Assembly (NCBI GenBank): GCA_947034885.2
Contig: OX344757.2
Location: 9,796,001 to 9,860,000, forward strand
Origin: Thuidium tamariscinum
Taxonomy: Eukaryota > Streptophyta > Bryopsida > Hypnales > Thuidiaceae
Direction: 5' to 3'
DNA: 64,000 nucleotides
Part shown: piece after piece, positions 12,931 through 24,559 of the stretch
How positions within the stretch are numbered: position 1 is the stretch's first letter
Layout: every line of letters begins with the position of its first letter
Notes under the pieces: generated by a model
What the model saw: only the letters and a program-made list of their open reading frames with translations
Database searches by the model: none
What the model was told of the DNA's origin: nothing
Translations under genes and position numbers: made by a program

Positions 12931-14347
12931 CCATGAATCCTTTTTTGCAAGGCTTGCCCATGAGCCCACCTTTAATGTAGAATGTGCCTTGGGGGCGCAT
13001 TTGCTAGTATCACGAGTTTGGGTGTCAAGAATAGGGCAACACAATCTCCAACAAATCTTTGGTTTTCATATTCTAACTAGCATTAGGTAGTGTCAAACTA
13101 TTGGCCTTAGGTTGTATTAAGAGGAGAAGAGTGTAGTGCTTAGCAAAGAAAAGGTGGTTTTGTTGCTACAATCTTAGGGATGGTGTGGTGTAGTCTCTCA
13201 ATAGACAACATTGTTGGGGCTCCATAGAAGCAGACACCTTCTTTGACCCTTCTAGATACTTCTTAGATGAATAGTTTTGTGTTGCAAGGATTAGGTTTGG
13301 AGATTCCCTTTTTGGATGTTGAGTTTCTAAATTCAATAACTTGTCTGTGGTGCAATTAAGAACCAATAAATTTTCCTCGATGCAGGTTTTTAAAATTCAC
13401 TACCTTTTGTAATTCATTTTCCAAAACTTTCAATTTGATTTCAGTTTTTGATCCAATTGTGCTTCGAGTGCCTAAATTCTTGAGTATGACTGTTTGAATA
13501 GTATCACTTGTGTGTGGATGATTGTTCACAAATTGTTTTGTCATCCTATCATTCATTGTACATTGTCTATGACCCTTATGTGTCACCAGTCACCACCCTT
13601 CTATGCTTGTTGTACTGACCAGCATTAATTAGTCACTTGCTCACAACCTACACTGGTATCTTAGGCGGAAAATCCTTGTTCCTTGTACATACTAAGTTAC
13701 ATCACAATGAATTAACTAAACCAATAGGTGCACAATTTTATCCACTCACTAACCACAACTCTATGGAGGTACCCTCCAATTTTGAAGACAAGCCAACAAT
13801 CACACCAATTGTGAGAAACTACAAAGCACTATTGAATGCAATTTTCATTTATTCATTGACATTTGTGCCTAAATGCATGAAATTTGAATGTTGGAAATTT
13901 GATCAATTGAACAAAACCTTTGGCCTTGCTTGGAATTCTTTGACCAATTTGTGCAATAAAGATGCCAAATTTTTCACAATTCTCTTGCTATATGCCAATA
14001 TCTACTAGAGTGTTCAAAAACAATCTTCCCAACAAATTTGACTGTAGGCGGTGAAGGATTAAACAAATTTTTCTTAATAATTTTAATTAAGGAAGAAAAC
14101 CTAATTCATGTACAACATTATCATTTGTAAAGTTTGACAAATGAATACTTTTTTTTTCTTATTTAGGTTCATATAATTGACCTACTAATATCTCTACTTT
14201 ATATTCTAGATGAGGTTCTAGATGCTTGTCCCATTATGTACTTGTTATCTCTTTTTATATGATCCTTGTGTTTTAGATACTTGTCTGATCATATCATGGT
14301 TAGTTATTTCCTTTATTGTCATTGTCTCTCTTTAGATGCTATCATTA
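12931..14347. other. Intergenic, possible decayed coding debris
   Basis: Contains the longest intergenic frame in this part (13,637-14,008, + strand, 123 codons). It opens at a TTG rather than an ATG and shows no family resemblance, so I do not call it a gene. Decayed transposon sequence is possible but unproven. Confidence 0.35.
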
Positions 14348-14351
14348 TTCA

Positions 14352-15130
14352 CCCCTAAAGGACTGTTGTTCCTTCAAAGGACAAATGGGATCTTGGACAT
14401 GTACCTACACCTATACTCCTACAGTCTCAATTTTTGTCTTCAATTTAAATTTTTTTTGAAGATAGAAAAATTAATAAGCTTCATGGAAATATGATTTTTT
14501 TTCAATTGGTACCTAAGGACAAAATTTATGCCCAAGTAAGTTCAAAACAAGGGAGAAGAGCCCCCCCCTTCAATTTAAATTTGAATTAAATTTTTTTCCC
14601 AAAGGATTACATTTTTGTCTATGTGGAAAGCTTTGATTCATTCCATTTGGATTTGTTATGAGAAAGTTATGGACAATCTTGTTTTGGGGGCAATTTGATC
14701 ATCTTCTAGAAAAAATAACTTGAAGAATTCATTTCTAAACACAATTTTTACGATTTCTCAAAAAAATGGTTTCATATGGTTTAGTTTTTTTGCTTAAGAA
14801 AACTTACAATTGGGATTAGTGCATTTTTATTCCATCTTAGAGATTTTAATCATTTAGATTTTTTTTCCAAAATTCTCAAATCAATTCTCCATTGTAAGTA
14901 TTCAAAGCTCAAAACTTTGTGCCACAAAAATTTAAGCTAATAAGGTTCAAAGTCAAAAAAATCCAATCTTGCAATGTATTGAAAAACTTGTTTGCTTTTT
15001 CCCTTTAAATGCAAAAATCTTGCAATTTACGCAATCAAAATTCATGAATTTCTTCTACATATTTTCATACTAGTTCTATAGGTTTAAGAATACCTAACCA
15101 ACATGAGAATGTGACATAGGTTCCAAGACT
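14352..15130 (-). mobile_element. TTAA-family element, right end degraded
   Basis: Begins CCCCTAAAGGACTG preceded by TTCA. The next 250 bases follow the copy at 25763 ('ctcaatttttg', 'gatagaaaaattaataagct', 'gtcctttagg'-type end expected but not found). The right boundary is an estimate from loss of similarity. Confidence 0.5.
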
Positions 15131-16900
15131 CGTCAATAGTGAGAAGAGAGGTTATTTGATTTATTTACAATATGAGCTTTATTAAATTAACAAACCCCCC
15201 TTATGTAATTTCCAAATGTAATCACAAGATCAAATGATATAGATTAATGCTTTTGTATTTTGATATCCATATTGTATTTTGATAGTTGTATCCATATTTT
15301 TGTAGCTATAATCATATCCTATTTTGGTATCCATATCTATATTTGAATGTATGTATGTATATGTATCAATATTTGTATATTTGTATATTTGTATATACAA
15401 ATTATATTTTAGTCAACAACAAGGCTAGAGGTTTTTGTTTTTTTTTCAAAATTAATCAATGGATTTTTTTGTACTAGGGGAGGGGAAGGAGAGAGGAGGG
15501 GAGGGGGGAGGAACAGAGGCCTACATCTATTCAAGGGATAGTAGGAACCTATAGTTAGATGTACGAAAAATTTTAAGTGTCTTTTTTGATGCAAAGTATC
15601 TATACAAAAGGATTTGGCATTGTAGTGTAAAATCTATTGCAATTGCAATTTGGGTTAGTTAACCCCTAATTGTCCAATCGACCATATATGATCAATTTGA
15701 AATTTCAAGCCCATTTTTGAATGGGCAGTTAAATTTGTGTGACCGTTTAAAAAAATATTTTGAGCAATTTTAAGGATTAACTATTGAAAACTTTCATTTT
15801 TCATTGAAAAAAGTACATATTTGATTATTGAGAGGTCTTTAAAGGCATACATATTCTATGAGTGAAGTGTAAAGCTTGCCAATTTTACTTCATTTCCTAG
15901 CTTTATGCAATTTCACTTAATTTGAGATTTAAAAAATTGTATATGTCCATTTGCTTTGAAAATGGTCCCAATGGAAAGAGGAAAGTGTTTTTATGATATT
16001 CACCATTGAAAATTTAAACATACAACTATTGATTTGGAGTTATTTGCGATTTGTATTTATACAAATAATTGCATTTCAACAATTGCCAGGTGGATTGTGT
16101 AATGAATTTAATAGCTTTTCATGTGAAATTAAATTTTTTAGAAGCGCATTTTAGTGTGCTAACACTTTTTGTAGTTGTGCATGTGACCTCAAATCCCCCC
16201 CAAAATTTATATGTAAATTTAAGAAACATTGTGGGAAAAAGTAGCATACTAAATATAGAAAATGTACTCTTATCTTGTTATAATCTCACAACTCCAATGC
16301 AGTTTTGTGCTCAAAATTTGTGTACTTACTAATAAACAAGCTCTTTAAACATCTATGTGGTTAGATTTTGAAAAAAAATCAATTTGCTTCTCTAGGGATG
16401 ACTACAAGTCCATGCACTTTATTCATAGTCAAAATACACTTGAAAAGGCTTGGGCATTTAGGGGTTATTGCTTGGCCAAGATGAGTAAACTCTACCTCCA
16501 ATATAATTTTTATAATAGTGATGGTCCTAAGGTTAAATTTTTTCCCATCATCTATTGCATAGTCTATCATACGAATTACACTTCATTCACATAATTTTTC
16601 TGTTAGAATGATTTACAAGAATCAAACTCAAATTTAATGAGATGTTTTTACATTCTAGATATTGTATAATTTGCTTAACATAATTATTAGGCAACTTCAA
16701 ATGATAAGTTATGGCCTAAACTTCTATGATGATAAGGTACAATCATAGATTATACATCTCAAATTGAAAATCTACTTATTTTTAGGGGGCTTTTACGTTA
16801 GGACATGGAATGGGTATACGAATCTTGTATGAATGAATACTAGATGATTGGTCTATAACATGTTGAGGACAATCCAATCCAATTTATTACATACAGTAAT
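15131..16900. other. Intergenic, simple repeats and a G-rich tract
   Basis: About 15,340-15,400 is a degenerate TGTATAT/TATTTG microsatellite-like stretch. 15,477-15,513 is a purine tract with four runs of four or more G on the + strand, separated by loops of 1, 12 and 1 bases. No gene recognised. The frames at 16,069-16,594 lack any motif. Confidence 0.45.
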
Positions 16901-18324
16901 AGAATATTCAGCATGGGCAGTAGGCGGCGCCTACAGATTCTCTCCCCTCCCCAAACCCGTGGACGCTCCCGAGGTGTGAACGCGACCTCAAGAAGAGTCC
17001 CGTTCACACCAGAGTGAAACTAGGAAGCGTGGCAGTGGGTTGCCCTGCTAGCTTGCCTCCACCTCGCAGCTTCTCCAAGCTCCTCTTGCCTTCCCGTTTT
17101 GCTTCCCCTTTCGGATTCCTCCACAGCCGAAAGCGCTCGCGCACAGCGTTGACAGACAGACAGCAGCAGAAACGTCAGTCTTCGTGTCACCTTCTCACGC
17201 TGCATCTCGCAAGTCTCCCTATCCTTCTTTCAATTCTTGTCACGGTGTCCTGAGTTCAGAGAACGCGACTCTTTCTTTCTGCCGCTTGCTTACTTTGTTC
17301 GTGATCCTCGCAACTTAGTAATACTCGGAGACTTGGAGTGTACTTGCCATCCATCTCCTGTATGTGAGGCTTTTTTGTTTTATAAAAGCAGCCGGTCGCG
17401 AGGATTCTAAATTTGGAGTGTCGTTTTGATCCGCGCGGGTTTGGGAGCGGCGTGCTTTTGGTGAGGATTCTATCGGAGAATTTAAGTGTCCTTAGATAAT
17501 TTATCACTTTTGGATTGTTCGTGAAGCGAGTTTCTATTGTTTGGCGTTCTTTCTTTACAATTGCGCTCAAGGAAGGTGCGGCTGGTGAAGGAGTAGGTCT
17601 GAGTCGCCAATTTCTTGGAGCGCGTTTGTTTTTCGTTTGTGAAGAATTTGTATTGGTGAAGCGACGTTGATACTTGGTATGGTTTTGAATTCCCTCGGCT
17701 TGCGTTCATGCGCGTTTTTTGAATTGCAGTTTGTGTCACTGGTCATGGCGACGGCGGAGTTGGTGATTAATTAACATTCTTTTTAGTCCAGCGGTGAGTT
17801 AGCAATGGTCTAGTTTTATTGTGGCTAAGGAGAATTCTTTTCGCGCAGTGCGGGTCCGGTATAATTCTATTCCGTCTTTCGTGGTAGCCTGCATAGCCGT
17901 GTGTCTCGCTGCGTTCTCTCACCCACGACTTCAGTCGCTCGCACCCCTTGGCTTTGTAATTGTTCGAGCTCTCTGTTTTTCTTTTGGCTTTACAGCTGAT
18001 TGTGTGAAGGCAAGAGAGTGCTCAGGATTTGAGGAACGACCTTGATTATGGAGGAGACAGTAGGTCACTTGATTGGACTCTTCTTCTCGTCCTTTTAGGG
18101 AAACGGAATTCCCGTCCATTTGCGTTCTGTTGCTTATGTCGCTGCGTTCATTTCGTTATGAAGCGAACGGTTGTGTGCCTCTAATCGTTTTGGCATGTGG
18201 CATAGTGTTCAATTGTGTTTTATTCACCTACTGTTGTGAAATTTGCAGAGTATCGTTTTGCCTTTGCGCCGCAATCGAGTGGATGCATAAATTCATTGGG
18301 CGAAGGCGTTGGAACTAGATTAAC
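16900..18324 (+). promoter_or_regulatory. Presumed promoter and long 5' leader of the F-box/LRR gene, with short upstream ORFs
   Basis: Base composition changes from AT-rich to balanced at about 16,920 and stays so up to the start codon at 18,325. A short inverted repeat (GGTGTGAACG at about 16,973 with CGTTCACACC at about 17,001) marks the proximal end. At least two upstream ATG frames are closed within the leader: one of about 31 codons beginning near 17,679 and one of 16 codons beginning near 18,048. The transcription start is not visible, so the leader length and any leader intron are uncertain. Confidence 0.45.
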
Positions 18325-21160
18325 ATGGATTCCAGAGAAGGTGAGCAAACGGCGCTTTACTTTTGGGTTTCTTGCTTACTTCTGCTGCGAAGGGCCTTTA
18401 AAAAATTCCGACAAAATTTAGGAGACTTGTTTATGGTAAAGGTGCCGTAGGTCTTTTTTTGAATGACGGATCTTTTATGAAAGTTGTTCAGTGATTTGGT
18501 GTGGCTGGTATCTTCTCTTATCTCTGCAATTCGTAGACGAAATTCTTGTCAGTTTGCTGTTCTTTCTCACTCCCGTTTCAAGAGCCTTGTCCATAACATC
18601 TCTTGAGATTTGAGACTGGATTTCCTTTCCGATGGTCAATTGGTAAAGCTGTACGTCCGATGGACTATTTTGGACATGTGATTAGGGTTGCAAGTCTTTT
18701 GCCGTAAGCGGCTTTAAAGGATGGACTTACGGTACAGTCACGTAGCTAGCGTAATATTTTAGAGCTTTGCATCCTATCAGTGTCGCATTTTTGGCAATTT
18801 ACGTGGTGATGAGTTGAGGATTATGAGTGAGTCAGGGAGAGGTCATCATTGTTCATTACTGATTCAAAGTGGGGAAGAATTTAGACCCATGCGCGGATGA
18901 GCTATACTTCTCGTAGTAGTGACATTTGCTCGACTTCCACAAAAACTCAACTTGTTTAGCATAATGGTTCCGAATGAAAGACTTTGGTACTTTAAGGTGA
19001 GAATCAAACGATGGATGCTTGCAGTAAAAGCGATTCTGAATTAGGATTGTGTTTCTAACATCGGGAATTTCAAATTGATATTTTTTTCAATCTTCGGCGG
19101 ATACAAGGGCTCAGTTCCCCGCCCCCTCCCCCCCCCCAACCCCCCAACCCCCCTTTTCGTATTCACCGTCATTGCCTTTGAATTTAACTGTCGAAGATGT
19201 GGTTTATGGTTTCGTGTTCAGGGCAAATATATGACCTTCAAGCCGGGTACTACACATCGGAAGTTGGTGTCGACGGTAGTGACTTGGACTCCTTGGGAAT
19301 GTTCGAGAGGATGACGTGGAAAGGTTTGCCTCAAAGTTCCGGCTCGTTCTGGGTCTCCGAAGATGATGAGATGGAGTCGGCTCCTCGTGATATGAAACAT
19401 AGGTGGAAGAAGATGATGCAAAAAAGAATTATAGGCATGGGGTCAGAGGATGCTGGAGATGAAAAGCAGGGGGATATGGCTGAATCTAAGTGGAAGGATA
19501 TGCCGATGGAGCTGTTAGTTCGAATTTTAGCACTCGGGGATGATAGGACAGTGGTGGTAGCCACAGGGGTGTGCTCTGGTTGGCGAGATTCCATTTGTGC
19601 GGGCGTTACTGATCTATCTTTTGCATGGTATTTATGACAGTTCTTTCATCTGATTAATTTTGATTCCCCTGCCGTTATGGGCCATTTTTTTGAAATTTAA
19701 ACTTGAAAGAATCGATTGTTCAGGTGTAAAAAAAGCGTGAGCAACCTAGTGCAATCTGTGGCGCGTAAGTTCTCCCGCCTCGAAAATTGCAGCATTCGAC
19801 GCTGTTCGTATCTCACGGACGATGCTATGAGAGCAGCTGTTGCTCATTGGCATGAATTGAGGTCCTTGGACTTGACGAATGGAACACGCCTTACAAACGT
19901 TTCGTTAATTGCTCTTTCCAATGGCTGCGCTTTACTGGAGAAGCTGGACCTTAGTGGTTGTGTGGGCGTTTCTGAAGCTGGACTTGTTGGACTTGCGCAG
20001 CATTGCAAGCACCTGAGGCACCTGAACCTCTGTGGTTGTGATAATGCCGGCTCTGATGCTGCTTTGGTGGTAAGGTCTTCAAGCTTGTGACGCATCATAA
20101 TATTTGATCTCTGATATTTTGTAATTTCTTTCGAAACTGAGTTGCCTTCCTACCTCCTTTCTTGTTTTCATTTCTGTTCATTTCTACTTGAGATCTCGGC
20201 AAGCTTACTGGGGTTGGTGGAGGCATTGCTGACAGGCCCTGCATATTTTGCTTGGCAGGCTTTAGCTCAAAATTGCAGTGGGCTGCAATACCTGAATGTA
20301 GGATGGTGTGAAAAAATAACAGATGTGGGTGTAACCGCATTGGCACGTGGGTGTCGCGATTTACGATTTATTGACTTCTGTGGGTGCCTACAGATTACAG
20401 GTTTGTCAAACACAACTTTTACTTAATATGTCATCGATCTTAATATGGGGAACAATTCTTGTGTCTTTCAAACTTTCTGATAATACCGTCTCTACTCAGG
20501 ATAGTTAGAATTCAGACCAAGGGCTATAATCGACCCAGTTCTATTGTCCACCTCAGGCGTTTCCACTAACTTTGCCCTACCACAGATCAAAGTGTAATCA
20601 TCTTGGCCGACAACTGCCTCCGTTTACGAGTTCTGGGCTTCCACTGCTGCCGCAACATCACCGACCTCGCCATTTACTCCCTCGTGAACAGCAGCAAACG
20701 CCGAGATGCATTGCGAAGCAACAAGCGGAGCAGCAGCACAGGCTCCAACACGAGAGTTCGGGACCGCAACGAGTATCCCACCACCAGCCGAAGTTCCTTC
20801 GGCTATAGCAGCGCAGGGAGCTGCAGTTCCAGCAGCGGAAGCAGCTGCAATAGCAACGCCATCAGTACATCCAAGGGTGGGGGGTTTGATACTTCCTATC
20901 TAAGGGATCCTGCAGGCTATGGCCTAGTGTCACTCAACCTTAGTGGCTGCACGGCTTTGTCCGCTCAAGCTGTGCAGGCCTTGTGTGATACCTTTCCACA
21001 ACTGCATACATGTCCAGAGCGCAGGTCTGTCATCACAAGCGGATGTCTTAATCTGACCAGTGTGCGTTGCATTTGTGTGATTGAAGCTCGCCGTGAGCGG
21101 TTGAGCCGAGCTTCTCGTACTGCCACCCAACCTTCCCATCCAAGACATCTAACTTTGTAA
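18325..21160 (+). CDS. F-box/LRR protein, SKP2A/SKP2B-like
   Basis: Probable substrate receptor of an SCF ubiquitin ligase; in Arabidopsis SKP2A acts on cell-cycle regulators (established for that protein, inferred here). Model: join 18325-18340, 19222-19627, 19724-20069, 20259-20400, 20586-21160, giving 494 residues, all introns GT-AG and in phase. The F-box lies at about 95-132 (key core WKDMPMELLVRIL, then GWRD). Cys-rich LRRs of the 'LDLSGC/LNLCGC' type follow from about 150. The C-terminus (SGCTALSAQAVQALCD, then LHTC, SGCLNLT) matches Arabidopsis SKP2A/B as I recall it. A Ser-rich insert at about 338-402 and a longer N-terminus make it larger than the roughly 360-residue Arabidopsis protein. 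The start was chosen because the 16-base first exon splices in frame; a second in-frame ATG at 19,197 would otherwise be used. Confidence 0.85.
19117..19156 (+). other. C-rich tract in intron 1 (G-quadruplex potential on the minus strand)
   Basis: Runs of C4, C5, C10, C6 and C6 separated by one to two bases lie about 65-105 bases upstream of the exon 2 acceptor at 19,221/19,222. The complementary strand could form a G-quadruplex, and in the pre-mRNA the tract is a poly-C stretch upstream of the 3' splice site. Confidence 0.7.
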
Positions 21161-22009
21161 ATCCTCTCTGCGGTTTGCTTGCTTGCCTTGTATCTTCCTC
21201 CTCTTCTTACTCGTTTTCCCAATTACGTAGAGAACGCTGTATGATACTTATGATTTGTCAATAAGGTTTTGTAGCTATAGGATTTAGTACAATTGTAGTA
21301 TAAATTTGAATATTCCGGTAGTAGAGTAACTTATCAACGAAGGTATGCGAGCTTTTATGGTTCTGTAAGGGAAGCGAAGGAACATTCAGGCACTGCAACT
21401 CTTAATTTTATTTCAAGTGCCATGCTGCCGGGATCTAATTAATTTAAATTGTGAGAGGCTACAGACGAAGTGAAGTGGGCCTTTTATGCAAGTTCTATTG
21501 ATCTTTGGGGGAGCTCAGGCTTATCCTCCCAAAGGGCATTACAAATCTCTGGCTTGCATGTTTTCAGATATTGGGTCGAACAACGTTTTGGGGTATGCGA
21601 CTATTCTCTTGAAAAAATCAACAATGCTTGAAGAGGTGCAACACCTATCGCTGCTGAATTTTTGTAGTCTGATTATAGCTCCTTTTTGCTGAGTTCATGT
21701 TGATGTGCAGACTTTTGCATGAGATTTATTGGGGATTGACTTTACAATATGTTTATTCAATTCTGTTTGTAACTTTTATTACTGCATGTCGGTACTATTT
21801 TGGTAGAGGGATTGTCTGCGCAAGATTCTATATCAAGATGCCCGAGAGTCATAGATTCTAATAATGTTCAAATATGTTTCATTTTTGTGAGGGAATTGCG
21901 TACCAATCTGTATTGCATATCATCAACCCTTTGAAGGACGGCTGTAAAATCGTTCATTTTGATGCCGTGGGAATCAATAGTTAAAAGTCCAAAAGTAATC
22001 ATTGGAAGT
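21161..22009. other. Presumed 3' UTR and downstream flank of the F-box/LRR gene
   Basis: Composition stays balanced for about 600 bases past the stop and then drifts to AT-rich. No second gene recognised; the short frame at 21,486-21,692 has no motif. Confidence 0.4.
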
Positions 22010-22230
22010 TACAGAATTGGAGAATATCTCCCCTTTTCACTCAAAATTTAGAAGTCAAAGAATTGTAAAAGATTTTCCCATTCCACTCAAAATTTAGAAA
22101 TCAGAATTGTAGAAGATCTCTTTTCACTCAAAATTTAGAAGCCAAAGAATTGGAGAAGATTTGCCATTTCTATTCAAAATTTAGAAGTCAAAGAATTAAA
22201 GAAGATTTTTCCTTCACTCAAAATTCAAAG
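22010..22230 (+). repeat. Short tandem repeat array, about 45-bp unit, 4-5 copies
   Basis: The unit core 'cactcaaaatttagaag' followed by 'tcaaagaattggagaagat' recurs at about 22,037, 22,083, 22,125, 22,172 and 22,216, with diverged copies of 44-47 bases. Confidence 0.8.
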
Positions 22231-23989
22231 GATAAATAGATGAACTTGTCCTACATGTAAGGATTCTCTATCATCCATTAGACACCAAATGTCCTTGCCG
22301 GTGATTAAGGGTAAACCCTAATACACCGAGAGTATATAATTTGGTCAAAATCCTCTACCTTGGATGTTTCATTTTGCCATTGAAAAATCAATGGAATTTT
22401 TGTTTTTTATTTTTTAGTGATTAAGTTACATGTCTTATATGAAGACTAACATTGAAGAGCTTAAATGTTCAACCTTTAAGAATCAATGTATAGTTGGAGA
22501 TGTAGTTTTCTTTCTCAATAGTGTTTGGATGAAAGTCATCTTAATTTGTAGAGATACTTTACTAAATTGTTGTCTTATCTAACGGTTGGATTTGGCATTA
22601 TTAAAGCACATATTTTTCTATAAAAGTGTAAATGACAAAGTATGTTAAGTAGTTGACTAAGTCAAAATTGCATTGATTCTAATTCAAAATGGGATTTGCA
22701 AAAATAAAATCATAGATTTGAAGAATACAAAAATTTCAAAACATCACCATGTGTAGAAAGAACCTCATTTCAAATCCATTCCAACAAAATTTACTCAAAA
22801 AATGACAATATTTTGCTTGTAATTGAATCTAGAAAGAATTTTAAAATTTTTCTTTCAAAAATTATAGAAAAATATTGGTGATAGCATTGGTGAATCTAAT
22901 TGCACTAGTGAAAATTGAAAATGAAAGTCTAAAACTTTTATGTGCATATCATAATCAAAATTATTCTTCAAAATTGTACTTTATAATTATTTTTTTGAAA
23001 TCATCAATTTTGGTTATGACTTTGGACACTTAGGGGTTAAAACTTTTAGATTTTTTTGTGAAATTTTGAAACTACTATGAAGTTTTGAATAAAAAGTGAA
23101 AAATTTAATGTCAAATGCAATATACGCTTCAAAAATCTGAAAATTTCTCTATAGGTGTATATTACAGTCTAAAGCAATATGGTAAATTTAAAAAAAGATC
23201 TTGTCATTCTAAAATTGCAAATTAGCCTTCTTCAAGACCAAAGTTCAAATTCTAGTGAAACATTGAATTTTAGGAATTTTTTTTAATTGGTGTAGAATTT
23301 AAACTTGATAATACTCATTTCAATCTTTGGGCTCAAATTTTTCAAAAAAATCATCTTTATTGCTTAATTTCAAATCTAGAGGAAAGGAGACAAATTGTCA
23401 AAATATACTACATGGTGATCTATATTTTGGGAATCAACATTTCTCTTAAAATATTACTACCATTATTCATTGAATTTTTGTTGCCCACACCTATACACCA
23501 CTCTTTCCAATGAGTCTTATTTAAAAAAATGAAATTCAATTATTCTCTACCTCTTCCTAACACGTGGCTCCAAAGCTTTTCATTTGTTAAAAGGACATTA
23601 TTTCTATAAATACAAGACTACCTTTGTAAGGACAAATGACCTATCACTAAATTATTTTGCCAAAAATGATCTTAGTGCATTCTTTATGTGTGGTAATCTT
23701 GAAATCATCCACTAGCCAATTTTTTGGCAACAAGCATTCATTAGGCATGTTTAAGGAGACATGTCTATCACTACTTTTCAAATTTCAAAGTCCTCTTTGT
23801 ATGTTCCCATTTTGCAACTAGATATGAAATCATTTAAAAATGAAAATAATTCACATCTTGTATAAGGCATATACATTTCATATTTCTTTTAGAATATTTG
23901 GAATTGTTGTGAATTTTGAAAAAAAATTCATATCAAATGGAAAATATGTTGCAAAAATAAAAAAATTTACTCTACACATGTACAATATA
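22231..23989. other. Intergenic AT-rich stretch, nothing recognised
   Basis: No long frame or clear element ends seen. Confidence 0.4.
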
Positions 23990-24557
23990 CTACCTCTGTC
24001 CCAAAATGATCTTCCTATTTTACAAAATATTATGGATTAAGGCCAAAAATAACATTTTAAAGTCCCCTTTGGATTTGTAAGCAAAGCTTGGTTCATTCTT
24101 AATATCTTTGAAACTTTGAGTTTTAAGAACCTTTTCCAAAGTGCAATTTTAGAATATAGGAAAGTAGAATTTTGGAGGCATTTTCAAAAAGCACCAATAG
24201 GCACTTAAATTTTGAATTTGAGGTTGTTATTTTATGGGTGATTAGTATGGGCCTAAGACCATGTGTGAACCTTTGTTCCACCTACCAAAGCTTTACCTCC
24301 TTCAAGTAGGCAACACTCAAAGAGATGCAAAAAATACAAACAAAAAGTGTTGATTAACCCCTTTAGTCATTTCTTTTGTCTTTTGATTGATGATATTATG
24401 AATGGAAGGGAAATTATTGCTTAAAGTTGTTTTACTAGTCTTGGACAAGAATTAAAATCCAAATTTGACAAATTTTCATATCACAAAAGGCAACAAGAAG
24501 ATCATTTTGGGACAAAAAATTAAGGCCAACAAGAAGATCATTTTGGGACGGAAGGAG
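23990..24557. mobile_element. Stowaway-like element, 568 bp
   Basis: The left end CTACCTCTGTCCCAAAATGA and the right end TCATTTTGGGACGGAAGGAG are inverted repeats with few mismatches, and TA flanks both sides (23,988-23,989 and 24,558-24,559). These are the classic Stowaway/Tc1-mariner MITE ends. The right end is tandemly doubled: 'caacaagaagatcatttt' occurs twice, about 38 bases apart. It is longer than most Stowaways and non-coding. Confidence 0.7.
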
Positions 24558-24559
24558 TA

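Noticed and set aside
13637-14008. 123-codon frame on the plus strand
   Set aside because: It opens at TTG, lies in repeat-rich AT DNA, and matches no family; its neighbours show no splice chain.
15477-15513. Plus-strand G-quadruplex candidate
   Set aside because: Four G-runs exist but the middle loop is about 12 bases and the tract is far from any gene, so I give it no functional reading.
1-16900. Possible LTR retrotransposon or virus-derived sequence
   Set aside because: No paired long terminal repeats, primer-binding site, or polymerase-like frame could be seen; the repeats here have short inverted ends instead.
17821-18318. Frames of 74-81 codons in the SKP2-like leader
   Set aside because: They open at GTG or TTG, not ATG, and lack motifs. 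They are open only because the leader is less AT-rich.
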